DNA of 64,000 nt from Mesorhizobium sp. M00.F.Ca.ET.216.01.1.1 (GTDB lineage: Bacteria; Pseudomonadota; Alphaproteobacteria; Rhizobiales; Rhizobiaceae): the NCBI RefSeq assembly GCF_004010325.2, contig NZ_SADR02000004.1, positions 186,001 to 250,000 of the forward strand, in the 5' to 3' direction. The position numbers and the translations under genes are program-made. Of this stretch, positions 19,081 to 27,994 are shown one piece after another. Positions within the stretch are counted from its first letter, which is position 1; each line of letters begins with the position of its first letter. The notes beneath the pieces were generated by a model, which did no database searches, had not been told where the DNA came from, and saw only the letters and a program-made list of their open reading frames with translations.

Positions 19081-20091
19081 ATGTTGGAAACTCATCAATT
19101 GACCGAATATAAACCCAAACTCGGCGAATTCGGCTATGCCGGCGACGATCATGTCGTGCCCTTCGAGGTCGGCCCGCTCGACGTGCGCGGCCGCACCGTG
19201 CAGCTCGGGCCGATGCTCGACGCCATCCTCAGCCGCCATGATTACCCTGAGCCGGTCGCCCGTCTCCTGGCCGAGGCTTGTGTGCTGACGGTGCTGCTCG
19301 GCACATCGCTCAAATTCGAGGGCAAGTTCATCCTGCAGACCCGCACCGACGGGCCGGTCGACATGCTGGTCGCAGATTTTTCCACGCCGCATGCGCTACG
19401 CGCCTATGCGCGCTTCGATGCGGACAGGCTGGAGGCCCTGACCGCCGCCGGCGAGACCTCGCAGCAGACGCTGCTTGGCAGCGGCGTGCTGGCGCTGACC
19501 ATCGACCAGGGCGCCCACACGCAGCGCTATCAGGGTATCGTCCAGCTCGACGGCGAGACGCTGGAAGAGGCCGCGCGCACCTATTTCCGTCAGTCGGAGC
19601 AGATCCCGACCGATCTTAGGCTTTCGGTGGCCAAATTGCTGACGCCGGGCGTCGGCGGCGCCCGCGAGCAGTGGCGCGCCGGCGGCCTGCTGGCGCAATT
19701 CCTGCCGCAGTCGGCGGAACGCATGCGCGTGCCCGATCTTCCGGGCGGCGACGGCGATCCGCGCGAGGAAGTCCATCACCCGGACGACAATTCCTGGCAG
19801 GAACTCCTGGCGCTGCTTGGCACCATCGAGCCGACCGAACTGATCGACCCGACGATCGGGGCCGAGCGGCTGCTTTACCGGCTGTTCCACGAGCATGGCG
19901 TCCGCGTCTTTGGCGGCGTCCCGGTCGCCGACCAGTGCTCATGTTCGAGGGAAAAGATCCGCGGCATCCTCGAAGGCTTTTCCGCCGAGGAGATCAGGCA
20001 GAGCACCGAGGACGGCGGCATTCACGTCGCCTGCGAGTTCTGCTCGAAGCAGTATGACTTCGACCCGGCGGAGTTCGCCGCAGGCCAATAA
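19081..20091 (+). CDS. hslO: Redox-regulated chaperone Hsp33
   Basis: 336 residues from ATG 19081 (MLETHQLTEYKPK), which has a GGAG site at proper spacing; ATG 19057 is an alternative adding 8 residues. The zinc centre is present as CSCS near residue 280 and CEFC near 320, the CxC and CxxC pair that releases zinc on oxidation and activates the holdase. Hsp33 protects unfolding proteins during oxidative heat stress in the cytoplasm. It follows argF in the same direction. Confidence 0.94.
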   Translation: MLETHQLTEYKPKLGEFGYAGDDHVVPFEVGPLDVRGRTVQLGPMLDAILSRHDYPEPVARLLAEACVLTVLLGTSLKFEGKFILQTRTDGPVDMLVADFSTPHALRAYARFDADRLEALTAAGETSQQTLLGSGVLALTIDQGAHTQRYQGIVQLDGETLEEAARTYFRQSEQIPTDLRLSVAKLLTPGVGGAREQWRAGGLLAQFLPQSAERMRVPDLPGGDGDPREEVHHPDDNSWQELLALLGTIEPTELIDPTIGAERLLYRLFHEHGVRVFGGVPVADQCSCSREKIRGILEGFSAEEIRQSTEDGGIHVACEFCSKQYDFDPAEFAAGQ

Positions 20092-20115
20092 AAGACTTCC
20101 TCCTCAAAAGATTGC

Positions 20116-20146
20116 CCCTCACCGTTTGCGACGCGGCCGGTGAGGG
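20116..20146. terminator. Inverted repeat between hslO and apaG
   Basis: CCCTCACCG (20116-20124) and CGGTGAGGG (20138-20146) give a perfect 9-bp stem with a 13-nt loop between two convergent genes. There is no T run, so it may be a bidirectional, possibly Rho-assisted, end or an RNA-stability hairpin. Confidence 0.5.
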
Positions 20147-20176
20147 TCAGCGTCGGGCCAAACGTGCCGCGCCGAG

Positions 20177-20569
20177 CTAGTTCACCGTCCGTTTCGTACC
20201 CGGCAAATCGAGCGAGAAGGCGGGGATGTCGACGTCGAACATCTCGCCCCGCTTGTTGCGCATGGTGTAGTGGCCGACCATGATGCCGGAGGGTGTCGAG
20301 AGCGGGCAGCCGGAGGTATATTGGTAGCTGTCGCCGGGGTTGAGCTCAGGTTGATCGCCGACCACGCCGGCGCCGCGCACTTCCTCCACTCGGCCGGTGC
20401 CGTCGGTGATGTGCCAATAGCGCGATAACAGCTGCACGAACTCGTCCGACTGGTTGGCTATGGTCACCTGGTAGCCCCAGACATAACGGTTCTCCGACGG
20501 ATCCGAGCGATCCTCGAGATAGAACGGCCTCACCTGCACTTCGATTTTGCGCGTGACGGCGCGGTACAT
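20177..20569 (-). CDS. apaG: ApaG (CorD) family protein
   Basis: 130 residues from ATG 20569 ([20 protein letters not shown]), with a GGAG site 6 bp upstream; a TTG 12 bp further up is less likely. The fold is the fibronectin-III-like ApaG domain, with [20 protein letters not shown], HWxITDG-type sequence and the GxGVVGDQPxLxPGxxYxYxSG pattern that identifies the family. ApaG is often linked to diadenosine tetraphosphate and magnesium phenotypes, but its molecular function is unsettled. It is convergent with hslO. Confidence 0.94.
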   Translation of the reverse strand: MYRAVTRKIEVQVRPFYLEDRSDPSENRYVWGYQVTIANQSDEFVQLLSRYWHITDGTGRVEEVRGAGVVGDQPELNPGDSYQYTSGCPLSTPSGIMVGHYTMRNKRGEMFDVDIPAFSLDLPGTKRTVN

Positions 20570-20800
20570 GAGCGACTCCAAAACAGCAACAACGGAACTT
20601 TCGGCGCTCTCCGTGAGATGTCAACGGCGCGTGTCCTGTCTTTGCCCGGACCTGAAGGGCAGGTGCCGGCAAACAATGTCATTTAAGTGACATATGACAA
20701 TGATGGTGTGCGCTGGATTGTGCCGGGCGACTCAGCGCTCTGTCGAACTGTTGAAAACGGCCGTCATGCGGGCCAGTTTTTCCGGAGTGACCAGATCTCG

Positions 20801-21955
20801 ATGGAACTGACATTCGCTGCCGCCCTGCTTTCGATCGCTCTCGTTCTTTCAAATCTTGCCAGCATCCTGCTCGCCTCATTCAGGCTGAAGCGGCCACGCA
20901 TCATCGCACCGATAGCCGGCAAAGTGCCGCCGGTGTCGATCGTGGTGCCGTCGCGCGGTGTCGAAACGTTTGCCGAAGAGACGCTGGAACGCGCATTCTC
21001 GCTCGACTGGCCGCGCTACGAGCTCATCTTCTGCGTTGCCCACGCCGACGATCCGGTGGTCAAGCTGATCACCAGTGCCATTGCGCGCTTTCCGAAGGTG
21101 CCGGCCCGGCTGCTGGTCGGTGACGACCGCATCAGCGGCAATCCGAAACTCAATAATTGCGTGAAGGGCTGGGAGGCGGCGCGCCACAGCTGGGTCATCC
21201 TTGCTGATTCCAACGTCCTGATGCCGCGGGACTATGTCCAGCATCTGATGGCGGCATGGCGTCCCGACACCGGCCTTGTCTGCTCGACCCCGATCGGCTC
21301 GCGGCCGGACGGGTTTTGGGCGGAGGTCGAATGCGCCTTCCTCAATACGCTGCAGGCGCGCTGGCAATATGCCGGCGAGGCACTCGGCCTCGGGTTTGCC
21401 CAGGGCAAGAGCATGTTGTGGAACAAGCCCGTGCTCGATGCCATTGGCGGCATCCGCGCCCTTGCCGCCGAGATCGCCGAAGACGCCGCCGCGACCAAGC
21501 TGGTCAACGGTCTCGGACTGCGCGTCAATCTCGTCGCTTCGCCGTTCGAGCAGCCGCTCGGCCAGCGCACGCTTGGCGAAATCTGGTCGCGCCAGGCCCG
21601 CTGGGCGCGTCTGCGCCGCGTCACATTCCCGCTGTTCTTCGCGCCCGAGATCCTGATCGGCGCGGCGGTGCCGCTGGCGCTTGCGCTGGTTGCGGCGGCC
21701 GGCGCCGGCTACAGCCTCACGGCGACCGCCATCGCTGTGCTGGCAATTGCATACGTTCCGGAATGCGCCCTGGCCTCGGCCAAAGGCTGGCACCTGTCGC
21801 TGCGCATGATACCGGCGATGATGGCGCGCGACTGCATCCTGCCGATTGTCTGGCTACGCGGCTGGCTCAGCGGCGCCGTCGACTGGCGCGGCAACACGAT
21901 GACCATCCACACCAGCGCCGTCGCGGAACTGGAAGAGACGCCGTCGGGCGCCTGA
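20801..21955 (+). CDS. Ceramide-glucosyltransferase-type glycosyltransferase (GT21-like), membrane bound
   Basis: 384 residues from ATG 20801; the open frame begins at 20687 but a hydrophobic anchor directly follows this Met (MELTFAAALLSIALVLSNLA). The catalytic domain starts near residue 48 (PPVSIVVPSRG). Aspartates appear in CVAHADDPV and LADSNVLM, and the product-binding motif is RQARWARL, the (Q/R)xxRW signature of GT21 enzymes. Membrane segments follow at about 285 to 345. In rhizobia related enzymes add sugars to diacylglycerol or ceramide-like lipids. Acceptor and sugar are not clear here. It is divergent from apaG. Confidence 0.82.
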   Translation: MELTFAAALLSIALVLSNLASILLASFRLKRPRIIAPIAGKVPPVSIVVPSRGVETFAEETLERAFSLDWPRYELIFCVAHADDPVVKLITSAIARFPKVPARLLVGDDRISGNPKLNNCVKGWEAARHSWVILADSNVLMPRDYVQHLMAAWRPDTGLVCSTPIGSRPDGFWAEVECAFLNTLQARWQYAGEALGLGFAQGKSMLWNKPVLDAIGGIRALAAEIAEDAAATKLVNGLGLRVNLVASPFEQPLGQRTLGEIWSRQARWARLRRVTFPLFFAPEILIGAAVPLALALVAAAGAGYSLTATAIAVLAIAYVPECALASAKGWHLSLRMIPAMMARDCILPIVWLRGWLSGAVDWRGNTMTIHTSAVAELEETPSGA

Positions 21956-21993
21956 GCGTCTCGGCAAGATTAGCGAGACCGCCAGCCCACTCC

Positions 21994-23184
21994 CTATCTG
22001 GCGGTCCTGAGCGCCTGCTCGACGTCTTCGAGCAGATCGTCGGTGTCCTCCAGGCCGACAGACAGCCTGAGCGTGCCCGGCCCAATGCCAAGCTCGGCGC
22101 GCGCCTCGTCGCTCAGATTCTTGTGCGTCGTCGTCGCCGGATGGGTGATCAGGCTCTTGGCGTCGCCGAGATTGTTGGAGATCAGCACGATGTCGAGCGC
22201 ATTCTGGAAGGCGAAGGCCGCCTGCTTGCCGCCCTTGACGTCGAGGCAGATCAGTGTCGAGCCGCCCGACATCTGCTTCTTGACGACAGCCGCTTGCGGG
22301 TGGTCGGCGCGGCCCGGATAGATCACCCGGGCGATTTCCGGCCGCTCGGCGAGGAAATCGGCGATCTTGCCTGCGCTTTCCGTCTGCTGGCGGACGCGCA
22401 GCGGCAGCGTCTCCAGGCCCTTGAGCAGCGTCCAGGCGTTGAACGGCGAGAGGCTGGGCCCGGTGTGACGGAAATAGTCATGCAGGTTTTCGTCGATCCA
22501 CTTCTTGTCCGACAGGATGATGCCGCCGAGGCAGCGTCCCTGGCCGTCTATGTGCTTGGTCGCCGAATAGACGACGATATGGGCGCCGAGCTGCAACGGC
22601 TTCTGCTGCAAGGGGGTGGCGAAGACGTTGTCGACGATCAGCCTGGCGCCGATCGAATTGGCGAGCGAAGCGACAGCGGCGATGTCGACCACTTCCAGCG
22701 TCGGATTGGTCGGGCTCTCCAGGAAGAACAGCTTGGTGTTCGGCCTGACCGCCTTCTCCCAGTTGGCGATGTCGGTGCCGTCGACCAGCGTCGCCTCGAT
22801 GCCGTATCTCGGCGCCAGCGTCTCGACCACCCAGCGGCAGGAGCCGAACAAGGCGCGGGCCGCTACGATATGGTCGCCGGCCTTGGCGCTGCACAGAATT
22901 GCTGCGGTCACCGCGGCCATGCCGGACGCAGTGGCGCGCGCGTCCTCGGCGCCTTCAAGCGCGCACATGCGCTTTTCGAACATGTCGACCGTGGGGTTGG
23001 CGTAGCGCGAATAGATGAAGCCGGGCTCCTCGCCCTTGAAACGGGCCTCCGCCGCCTGTGCGGTCTCATAGACATAGCCTTGGGTGAGGTACATCGCCTC
23101 CGAGGTCTCGCCAAAGCCGGAACGCAGCGTTCCTGCATGCACGAGTGCAGTCTGAGGCTTCCAGTTGCGCTTCTTGCTCGTCAT
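21994..23184 (-). CDS. metZ: O-succinylhomoserine sulfhydrylase
   Basis: 396 residues from ATG 23184 (MTSKKRNWKPQTALVHAG), with AAGG just upstream. A longer frame would cover the riboswitch terminator. It is a PLP enzyme of the Cys/Met-metabolism family: the PLP lysine is in VVYSATKHIDGQGR, and SRYANPTVDMFEKR is the family's N-terminal signature. It makes homocysteine from O-succinylhomoserine and sulfide. A SAM-II riboswitch and terminator sit in its leader, so it should be turned off when S-adenosylmethionine is plentiful. Confidence 0.94.
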   Translation of the reverse strand: MTSKKRNWKPQTALVHAGTLRSGFGETSEAMYLTQGYVYETAQAAEARFKGEEPGFIYSRYANPTVDMFEKRMCALEGAEDARATASGMAAVTAAILCSAKAGDHIVAARALFGSCRWVVETLAPRYGIEATLVDGTDIANWEKAVRPNTKLFFLESPTNPTLEVVDIAAVASLANSIGARLIVDNVFATPLQQKPLQLGAHIVVYSATKHIDGQGRCLGGIILSDKKWIDENLHDYFRHTGPSLSPFNAWTLLKGLETLPLRVRQQTESAGKIADFLAERPEIARVIYPGRADHPQAAVVKKQMSGGSTLICLDVKGGKQAAFAFQNALDIVLISNNLGDAKSLITHPATTTHKNLSDEARAELGIGPGTLRLSVGLEDTDDLLEDVEQALRTAR

Positions 23185-23220
23185 CGCCTTTTTTCCAAAC
23201 ACCAAAAATGGTCCAAACAC

Positions 23221-23252
23221 AAAAAAAACCGGCCGCGAGAGTCGCAACCGGT
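23221..23252 (-). terminator. Intrinsic terminator in the metZ leader
   Basis: Reading the minus strand, ACCGG, a further imperfect TGCGA/TCGCG stem and CCGGT form a long hairpin (23252 to 23228), followed by eight T residues (23228 to 23221). It lies between the SAM-II aptamer and the metZ start. It could be the expression platform, or it could act after an alternative fold. Confidence 0.7.
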
Positions 23253-23276
23253 CCATATGGCCTTTCGGCCCGACGG

Positions 23277-23331
23277 TCCTTTAGCGACTTGTTTAACGTG
23301 GCTGCAAGCCGACCGGCCAAATCACCACGGG
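23277..23331 (-). promoter_or_regulatory. SAM-II riboswitch upstream of metZ
   Basis: On the minus strand the sequence reads CGTGG, then TGATTTGGCC, then CTTGCAGCCACG, TTAAAC and GCTAAAGG. These are the conserved segments of the SAM-II aptamer. The P1 helix pairs CGTGG (23329-23325) with CCACG (23301-23297), and the 3' GCTAAA segment provides the pseudoknot. SAM-II elements are known ahead of methionine genes such as metA, metX and metZ in alphaproteobacteria. Confidence 0.9.
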
Positions 23332-23398
23332 ATAACGACCCTTTAGACCTGCACCGCGCTTGCGTCAATTGCCGGCATGATTAAGAGGTTTGTACCAA

Positions 23399-23443
23399 GC
23401 AGGTTCCGCAAAAGTGTTCCACGGTTTTTCGGCAAGAACCTGC
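23399..23443. repeat. Palindromic intergenic repeat, copy 1
   Basis: GCAGGTTC at the left end and GAACCTGC at the right end are exact inverted repeats around an interior with AAAGTG and CACGGTTTTTCGG. A related, longer copy lies at 36854-36935. The shared core (CAGGTTCCG, AAAAG, CACGGTTTT, AAGAACCTGC) looks like a rhizobial palindromic repeat family. It sits between the metZ leader and dcd. Confidence 0.6.
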
Positions 23444-23486
23444 TACAAAAAACAAGATATCGCCGGCCTTCGAGCGGAGCCAGACT

Positions 23487-24581
23487 TTGCGGCAGACAGG
23501 CATTCTTCCCGATCGGGACATTTCCGCGCTTTTCCAGTCCGGCGCGCTGACGTCGCCGCGTACGCTGGATGCCGACCAGATCCAGCCGGCCAGCCTTGAT
23601 CTGAGGCTCGGTGACAAGGCCTGGCGCGTGCGCGCCTCTTTCCTGCCGGGCCCCAACCACAAGGTCACCGAAAAGCTCGAGCGGCTGAAGCTGCATGAGA
23701 TCAACCTTGCCGAGAGTGCGGTGCTGGAAACGGGCTGCGTCTACATCGTGCCGCTGCTCGAAAGCCTGGCGCTGCCTGCGGCCATTTCCGCCTCGGCCAA
23801 CCCGAAGAGCTCGACCGGGCGGCTCGACATCTTCACCCGCGTGATGACCGATCGCGGCCACGAGTTCGACAAGATCGCCGCCGGCTACACCGGCCCGCTC
23901 TATCTGGAGGTCAGCCCGCGCACTTTCCCGATCGTGGTCCGCACCGGCTCGCGGCTGTCGCAGATCCGGTTCCGCACCGGCAACGCGCTTCTGTCGGAGA
24001 GCGAACTGAATGAATTGCACCGCGCCGAGATGCTGGTGGCCACCGAGCCGCCCAACATTTCCGGCGGCGGCATCGCGCTGTCGATCGACCTCGACGGCGA
24101 CAAGGATGGGCTGGTCGGCTATCGCGGCAAGCACCACACCGGCCTGGTCGATGTCGACAAGCGTGCCGCGCAGGATGTCGTCGACTTCTGGGAGCCGCTC
24201 TACAAGAGCGGCGCCGGTGAACTGGTGCTCGATCCGGACGAGTTCTACATCCTGGTTTCCCGCGAGGCGGTGCACGTGCCGCCGCTCTATGCCGCAGAGA
24301 TGACGCCGTTCGATCCGCTGGTCGGCGAATTCCGCGTCCATTATGCCGGCTTCTTCGATCCGGGCTTCGGCCATTCGGCAGCCGGCGGCACCGGCAGCAG
24401 GGCGGTACTCGAAGTGCGCAGCCATGAGGTGCCGTTCATCCTCGACCATGGCCAGATCGTCGGGCGGCTGGTCTACGAGCATATGCTCAAGCGGCCGCAG
24501 GCGCTCTACGGCACCGATCTCGGCTCGAACTACCAGGCGCAGGGCCTGAAGCTGTCGAAGCATTTCCGCGCCGCGCGCTGA
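23487..24581 (+). CDS. dcd: 2'-deoxycytidine 5'-triphosphate deaminase
   Basis: 364 residues starting at TTG 23487 with GGAG about 9 bp upstream; no ATG in frame gives a complete N terminus. This is the long, duplicated form of the enzyme found in rhizobia, with two dUTPase-like halves. The first half has QIQPASLDLRLGD and SANPKSSTGRLDIFTRV, the second HYAGFFDPGFGHSAAGGTGS and EVRSHEVPFIL. It deaminates dCTP to dUTP for thymidylate synthesis. It is divergent from metZ, with the palindromic repeat in the shared spacer. Confidence 0.92.
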   Translation: MRQTGILPDRDISALFQSGALTSPRTLDADQIQPASLDLRLGDKAWRVRASFLPGPNHKVTEKLERLKLHEINLAESAVLETGCVYIVPLLESLALPAAISASANPKSSTGRLDIFTRVMTDRGHEFDKIAAGYTGPLYLEVSPRTFPIVVRTGSRLSQIRFRTGNALLSESELNELHRAEMLVATEPPNISGGGIALSIDLDGDKDGLVGYRGKHHTGLVDVDKRAAQDVVDFWEPLYKSGAGELVLDPDEFYILVSREAVHVPPLYAAEMTPFDPLVGEFRVHYAGFFDPGFGHSAAGGTGSRAVLEVRSHEVPFILDHGQIVGRLVYEHMLKRPQALYGTDLGSNYQAQGLKLSKHFRAAR

Positions 24582-24672
24582 CTGCCCCATCAGACCGTGC
24601 TTGCCTGACCTGCCGCGCCATGCTTGGCTATCTCTCAAATCTCAAGATGGTTCGGACAAAGGGGAACAAAAA

Positions 24673-25446
24673 GTGCAGATTTCGAGATGGATCGCATCGG
24701 CGGCAACAGCGGCCGTTCTGGTGATTGCAGCCGGTGCCATATCGGCGCAGGCACAGGAAAAATTGAAGATCGGCACCGAAGGTGCGTATCCGCCGTTCAA
24801 CACCATCACCCCTGACGGCAAGGTTGTCGGCTTCGATATCGACATCGCTGATGCGCTTTGCGCGCAGATGAAGGTCGAATGCGAAATCGTCACGCAAGAT
24901 TGGGATGGCATCATTCCGGCCCTCCAGGCCAAGAAGTTCGACGCCATCATCGCGTCGATGAGCATCACCGAAGAGCGCAAGAAGCAGGTTTCCTTCACCA
25001 ACAAATACTATACGACGCCGCTTTCGCTGGTGGCCCCGAAGGACAGCGATCTCGCCTCGACCGAACCGGCAGCACTCGCCGGCAAGACGGTGGGCGCGCA
25101 GGCTTCGACCACCCAGGCCGACTATGCCCAGGATGTTTATGGCAAGGCCGGTGCCGAGGCGAAGCTCTACCCGACCCAGGAAGAGGCGATCACCGATCTC
25201 ATGAACGGCCGTCTTGATGCCGTCATTTCAGACAAGTTCGTGCTGATGGACTGGATGAAGAAGGCAAGCGAGGCCTGCTGCAAGATGGTCGGCGACGTCA
25301 AGGGCACCGAGACGGAAGCCGGCATTGCGGTGCGTCTGGAAGACACGGCGCTGCGCGACAAGCTCAACGCCGCCATCGACGCGATCGTCGCCGACGGCAC
25401 CTACAAGAAGATCCAGGCCAAGTATTTCGACTTCGATATTTACTGA
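24673..25446 (+). CDS. Amino-acid ABC transporter periplasmic binding protein (family 3), orphan
   Basis: 257 residues from GTG 24673, with AAAGGGG 8 bp upstream; the frame opens earlier but the signal peptide begins here. Residues 1 to 26 are a signal peptide ending in ISAQAQ. The mature protein has KIGTEGAYPPFNTITPDGKV and GFDIDIADALCAQMKVECE, typical of Lys/Arg/Ornithine or histidine binding proteins. It probably carries a basic amino acid to a permease encoded elsewhere, as no transporter genes adjoin. A strong hairpin follows the stop codon. Confidence 0.9.
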   Translation: MQISRWIASAATAAVLVIAAGAISAQAQEKLKIGTEGAYPPFNTITPDGKVVGFDIDIADALCAQMKVECEIVTQDWDGIIPALQAKKFDAIIASMSITEERKKQVSFTNKYYTTPLSLVAPKDSDLASTEPAALAGKTVGAQASTTQADYAQDVYGKAGAEAKLYPTQEEAITDLMNGRLDAVISDKFVLMDWMKKASEACCKMVGDVKGTETEAGIAVRLEDTALRDKLNAAIDAIVADGTYKKIQAKYFDFDIY

Positions 25447-25458
25447 GGTCTAAGCTGC

Positions 25459-25487
25459 CGATCTCCCCCACAACAAGGGGGAGATCG
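25459..25487. terminator. Perfect palindromic hairpin between convergent genes
   Basis: CGATCTCCCCC (25459-25469) and GGGGGAGATCG (25477-25487) form a perfect 11-bp stem with a 7-nt loop. It lies 12 bp after the amino-acid-binding gene and 16 bp from the gguC stop. It probably ends both transcripts. This CTCCCCC/GGGGGAG type of palindrome may belong to a repeat family. Confidence 0.65.
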
Positions 25488-25503
25488 AGCTGTTACAACC
25501 CGC

Positions 25504-26496
25504 TCAAAGCGCCTTTACCGCCACCTTCACCGGCTGCTCGATTTCGAGCGGGTTGCGCAGCGGCAGCCCGAAATCCTTGGCCTCGATCTCGAAGACGTCG
25601 CCGGCCTCGGTCCTGATGCCGTCGGCGAAGGACAGCGTCGCCGTGCCGAACATGTGCACATGCACGTCGCCCGGCTGGCGGAAGGCCGCATATTTGAAGT
25701 GGTGATGCTCGAGGTTGGCGATGGTGTGCGACATGTTCGCCTCGCCCGACAGGAACGGCTTTTCCCAAAGCACCTTGCCGTCGCGAATGATGCGCGAGGA
25801 GCCTCTGACGTCGGACGGCAGGTCGCCGATCAGGATCTCCGGCCCGAACGAGGCGTTGCGCAGCTTGGAGTGCGCCAGGAAGAGATAGTTCACGCGTTCG
25901 GTGACGTGGTCGGAAAACTCGTTTGACAGCGTGAAGCCGACGCGGAACGGCGCGCCGTCATCGCCGATGACATAGATGCCGGCGACCTCCGGCTCCTCGC
26001 CGGCATCCTGGGCGAAAGCGGGCGACAACAAAGCTGCACCCGGCGCCACCGCCATGGTGCCGTTGCCCTTGTAAAACCATTCCGGCTGCACGCCGGTCTG
26101 GCCTTTCGCAGGCTTGCCGCCCTCAAGCCCCATGCGGAACATCTTCATGGAATCGGTAAGCTGTTCCTCGCCGTCGCTGCTGAGCTTCTTGTGCATGGAA
26201 TCGCGCGTCGCCGCCGAGCCGAGATGCGTCAGCCCGGTGCCGGTGAGGTGGAGATGCGCCGGATCGGGATGGTTGATCGGCGACGCCAGCCGCCCTTTCT
26301 TGTAGGCAGCGTCGAGATCCACGGTTTCACCGAACCCCTTGCGTTCGATGAGGGCGACGAGCCCGGTGCCGGTGCGCGCCGCCTCCATCGCCAGCGAATA
26401 GACGCTGCGGGCACCGTTGATGATCCGGGTCTTGCCGCCGTTGCGGGCAACGACGCGGATCGTCTCGGCGTCATCGAGGATCTGGGAGATCAGCAT
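25504..26496 (-). CDS. gguC: GguC: fumarylacetoacetate-hydrolase-superfamily (AraD1-type) protein of the chvE-ggu locus
   Basis: 330 residues. The C-terminal two thirds match the fumarylacetoacetate hydrolase fold, with acidic metal-site residues in AGIYVIGDDGAPFRVGFTLS and the EFSDHVTE segment. It is the last gene of the chvE-gguA-gguB-gguC set, the same order as in Agrobacterium. Homologues are annotated as AraD1, proposed to act on 2-keto-3-deoxy sugar acids, which would suit arabinose or galactose breakdown. That function is inferred. It is separated from gguB by a 205-bp spacer with three stem-loops. Confidence 0.88.
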   Translation of the reverse strand: MLISQILDDAETIRVVARNGGKTRIINGARSVYSLAMEAARTGTGLVALIERKGFGETVDLDAAYKKGRLASPINHPDPAHLHLTGTGLTHLGSAATRDSMHKKLSSDGEEQLTDSMKMFRMGLEGGKPAKGQTGVQPEWFYKGNGTMAVAPGAALLSPAFAQDAGEEPEVAGIYVIGDDGAPFRVGFTLSNEFSDHVTERVNYLFLAHSKLRNASFGPEILIGDLPSDVRGSSRIIRDGKVLWEKPFLSGEANMSHTIANLEHHHFKYAAFRQPGDVHVHMFGTATLSFADGIRTEAGDVFEIEAKDFGLPLRNPLEIEQPVKVAVKAL

Positions 26497-26557
26497 GGTG
26501 GGTCCTCTCTCTATTGCCTTGGCCTGGCCTGCCGATCCGGCAAACCCTGCCCGACGC

Positions 26558-26659
26558 GGCTCGGAACAGGTTCCGCGCCACGGGTGAAATTCTTCGTCCG
26601 GATTGCGCTCGCGAAACCTGGTCCCTCAGGGGACTTCTTTGCGCCGGCGGGTTGCCGGC
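26558..26659. repeat. Three successive stem-loops in the gguB-gguC spacer
   Basis: Within the 205-bp gap between gguB and gguC are CGGAAC/GTTCCG with a 2-nt centre (26562-26575, flanked by GGC/GCC to 26558-26579), GTCCC/GGGAC with a 4-nt loop (26621-26634), and GCCGGC/GCCGGC with a 5-nt loop (26643-26659). None has a T run. They may protect or cut the polycistronic RNA, lowering gguC expression. Confidence 0.45.
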
Positions 26660-26701
26660 AGCGCCGCGATGTGACCCGTATGCCTCCTGGTTCTCTCCGG
26701 C

Positions 26702-27994
26702 TTAAGCCTTGTTCTTGTTATAGACGTCGAAGATCACGGCGCCGAGCAGCACCAGGCCTTTGACCACCTGTTGCCAGTCGACGTTGACGCCCATGATCGA
26801 CATGCCGTTGTTCATCACGCCCATGATGAAGCCGCCGACCACCGATCCGATGACCTGCCCCACGCCGCCCATCGCCGAGGCGCCGCCGATGAACACGGCG
26901 GCGATGACGTCGAGCTCGCTGCCGAGTCCCGCCGCTGGCACCGCTTGCCCCAGGCGCGCCGCGATGATCAGGCCGCCAAGCGCCGACAGCACGCCCATGT
27001 TGACGAACACCATCAGGGTCAGCCGATCGGTCTTGATGCCCGACAGCAGCGCTGCCTTGGCGTTGCCGCCCATCGCGTAGATGCGGCGGCCGATCGTCAT
27101 CCTCTTGGTGACGAAGACGAACAGCGCGATCAGCACCGCCATCACCAGCAGGACGACAGGCATGCCCTTGTAGGTCGCGAACTGGTAGACAAGAAACAAC
27201 ATCAGGGCACTGACCACCATCGTCTTGACGGCGAACAGGGTGAAGGGCTCGGCTTCATAGCCGTGCCGCTCGCGGTTGCGGCGTGCGGTGAGCCCGAAAT
27301 AGGCATAGGCCAGGACGCCGACGATCCCGATCACCACCGTCGTCATATGCAGCGTCAGGCCGCTGCCGACGATGGTCTTGCCGGCGGCGTTCACGGTTGG
27401 AGCGATGAGCGTCAGCGTGCCGATCACGTCGGGAATGAAGCCGGAACTGAGCTTGTTGAACACATCCGGCAGCGGGCCGACGGAAGAGCCGCCGCCCAGC
27501 AGGGCCTGGCACATGCCGCGGAAGATCAGCATGCCCGCCAGCGTGACGATGAAGCTCGGTATTCGGTGATAGGCGATCCAGTAGCCTTGTGCCGCGCCGA
27601 TGCAGCCGCCGATCACCAGGCAGATGATCGACACAACCAGCGGATTGCTCAACGGACCGAGGTGCCACGTCACCATCATGTTTGCCGCAAGCGCGCCGAT
27701 GAAGCCGGCAACCGAGCCGACGCTGAGGTCGATATGGCCGGAAACGATCACCAGCAGCATGCCCAGCGCCATCACGATGATGAAGCTGTTCTGCTGTACG
27801 AGATTGCTCAGGTTCAGCGGCTTGAACAGCGTGCCTGAGGTGGTGAACTGAAAGAACAGCATGATGGCGATCAGCGCCAGCACCAGGCCATATTCGCGCA
27901 GATTGGTGACCAGCGCCGAGACGGCAACGCGCGGTCCCTGCTGTAGGTCTTCGGCGACGCCGCTCTGCGGCGCGGGAGCGCTGTCGGTGCTCAT
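26702..27994 (-). CDS. gguB: GguB: sugar ABC transporter permease
   Basis: 430 residues with about ten or more hydrophobic segments and the permease signature of the BPD_transp_2/RbsC class ([19 protein letters not shown] near residue 105, [19 protein letters not shown] near 385). It forms the membrane channel for sugars delivered by ChvE. Its start overlaps the gguA stop in an ATGA tetrad, so the two are translationally coupled. Gene order and family match the Agrobacterium gguB gene. Confidence 0.93.
   Translation of the reverse strand: MSTDSAPAPQSGVAEDLQQGPRVAVSALVTNLREYGLVLALIAIMLFFQFTTSGTLFKPLNLSNLVQQNSFIIVMALGMLLVIVSGHIDLSVGSVAGFIGALAANMMVTWHLGPLSNPLVVSIICLVIGGCIGAAQGYWIAYHRIPSFIVTLAGMLIFRGMCQALLGGGSSVGPLPDVFNKLSSGFIPDVIGTLTLIAPTVNAAGKTIVGSGLTLHMTTVVIGIVGVLAYAYFGLTARRNRERHGYEAEPFTLFAVKTMVVSALMLFLVYQFATYKGMPVVLLVMAVLIALFVFVTKRMTIGRRIYAMGGNAKAALLSGIKTDRLTLMVFVNMGVLSALGGLIIAARLGQAVPAAGLGSELDVIAAVFIGGASAMGGVGQVIGSVVGGFIMGVMNNGMSIMGVNVDWQQVVKGLVLLGAVIFDVYNKNKA

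Noticed and set aside
21256-23346. A 696-codon plus-strand frame through the glycosyltransferase end and antisense to metZ
   Set aside because: It crosses two well-supported genes and the riboswitch and shows no domain.
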